Shown in pieces: positions 62,605-64,000 of a stretch of DNA of 64,000 nucleotides (its first letter is position 1; each line of letters opens with the position of its first letter). The DNA comes from Sipunculus nudus (taxonomy: Eukaryota > Annelida > Sipuncula > Golfingiida > Sipunculidae). The position numbers and the translations under genes were made by a program. The stretch covers positions 3,125,579 to 3,189,578 of the forward strand of contig CM049307.1 in the NCBI GenBank assembly GCA_026874595.1. The letters are read 5' to 3'. The notes under the pieces were generated by a model, which did not search any database, was not told where the DNA came from, and saw nothing but the letters and a program-made list of their open reading frames with translations.

Positions 62605-64000
62605 CGGTAATCAGGGCACACGCGTTCTATTTTCAATATCAAGTTTGTTTGCTTAAATATTGTCGTTTCTTTAAAATACTCTAATTTCACTTTTCAACAC
62701 ATCTTTAAAATATCCCGAATTTTTCTGTTCCATATCAATAATTGTTATGGGAAAGCTGCCAATATTAACTAATTTTATGTATATGACAGAGAGATGCTTT
62801 TAAATCGCCCCGTACAAGACCGACACTTTAAGGACACTTCCCGATTAGAACGCAGTCTATAAAAGTTCAATTACTTCAATTTTCTGTAGTATTATCCGTC
62901 TCGTGTAATTACATGTCATATCATAACATCAGAGCTGTGCAAAATAGCCGGAAATAAAGTCTTATTGAGTTCCCGATGCCGGAAATGGGAACTCTATTTA
63001 AGAATCAACAGGTAAAATTGATCATTTTTCTTCCAAGGACATAAGAAAATTTACAGGAAGCATGGATGGATTGGTTCCTTAATGACTCGGTCTCCGTCAC
63101 TGATAGCGGCAAAATATAGGAATAATTGCCTCCAGGCGACGACCAACATGATCAGAAATTCTTTCCGCAGATAACAGTCTCCAGGACTACTGCAGAAAAA
63201 GGTATGGTATTGGTCTTAATGGATGAGAAATGACAGAAACCTTCCTTTTTCATCTATCATTGGAAGGAAAAAGATTTTGCTGGAGGTTACTGGTATTCAT
63301 CAAAAAGGTTAATAGTTTAATGTTACTTTAATAATGCATTAGTTGATTGAATAAATGAGACTTCAGTAGAGATTTATTGAAAAAATTATGGGAAAAGAGT
63401 TCTAGAGTAGGATTTATTGGTGACATATTAATATTTAATTCAACCAAATACTATTAGTGTGTTCTATGTATGAGAATATTCTGAAATAATGCTTCAGTAT
63501 CTTTTTTCAAAAGAATAAACATTATTTTTATCTCATATTAGTTATTAAATAAACCTGTGATGTCTCTTTGTATAGGCAATGACGTAATGCTCGTATACAT
63601 GGTTATATGTTAAAGCGGCTTAGTCTGATTCTATACATTTTAATCAACACGGATCCCGATCTGATGATCCCTAAATATACAGATTTTTTTCTAATTTCAT
63701 GAATATTCTATCTCTTCTAAATGTAAAACACAGGAAAGTGGGTATTGCAGTTCCACTCACAGTTTAGGCCGTAGCTAAACAATAAAAAAGTCCTCTCGAT
63801 TACAGTTTCTATTGACTGGACTGATCAAGCCCTCTGGCAATCAGGTTTTATGTACACGGGGCGATCAGGGCGAAGCTCTCGGGTTCTCACAAGAATTCAC
63901 GGTTTTTCCTTTGAGGCCCTTTATTGCCGGCGGGTTCTTACCGGGAATCTTCGCTCTGTTGTGCAACCCCTTAACACGAGGTGGATTTTTCCATTTTTCC
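62242..64000. other. No gene seen; (TA)n at 62548-62602
   Basis: AT-rich sequence with one TA microsatellite. I see no exon, RNA gene or mobile element supported in it. Confidence 0.45.

Overview
The window is eukaryotic, AT-rich and almost gene-free, with about 20% of its length in tandem arrays. It looks like a marine invertebrate, most likely a mollusc and plausibly a bivalve. The reasons are a 3' LINE fragment of the L1/Tx1 type, tRNA-derived SINE sequence, short MITE-like elements, and a ParB/sulfiredoxin-like gene of a kind I know mainly from molluscan and other invertebrate gene sets. The species call is inference. No prokaryotic operon, CRISPR array or intact virus is visible.

Only one protein gene can be assembled with confidence. 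It lies on the + strand in three coding exons: 12462-12780, 39396-39545 and 42864-42952. All junctions are GT-AG, both introns are phase 1, and the product is 185 residues: a small globular N-terminal domain followed by a Ser/Asp/Glu-rich tail. Intron 1 is 26.6 kb and holds most of the tandem arrays; intron 2 is 3.3 kb and ends in a 39-bp array that stops about 11 bases before exon 3.

Layout: 1-3000 LINE remnant (minus strand) with a 388-bp tandem duplication; 3000-8660 unassigned; 8661-9966 67-bp array, then a tRNA-like SINE piece; 11435-12461 gene 5' region; 12462-12780 exon 1; 13.4-17.1 kb MITEs and a SINE; 17.6-20.4 kb 50-bp array; 22 kb 35-bp array; 24.3 kb MITE; 28.4 kb 42-bp array; 29.4 kb 29-bp array; 30.5-32.5 kb 38-bp and 36-bp arrays; 38.7 kb inverted-repeat MITE; 39.4 kb exon 2; 41.9-42.9 kb tRNA-like sequence, 39-bp array and exon 3; 45.1-45.3 kb near-perfect palindrome whose arms each carry a hammerhead-ribozyme-like fold; 52 kb and 55.9 kb dispersed elements; 57.3-59.2 kb 20-bp array; 59.5-62.2 kb 33-bp array with 233-bp higher-order units.

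Most long open frames come from arrays whose period is a multiple of three (42, 36, 39, 33 bp) and are open on both strands. I treat them as repeats, not genes. The most noteworthy items are the palindromic double hammerhead, the array abutting a splice acceptor, and the divergent ParB-like gene.
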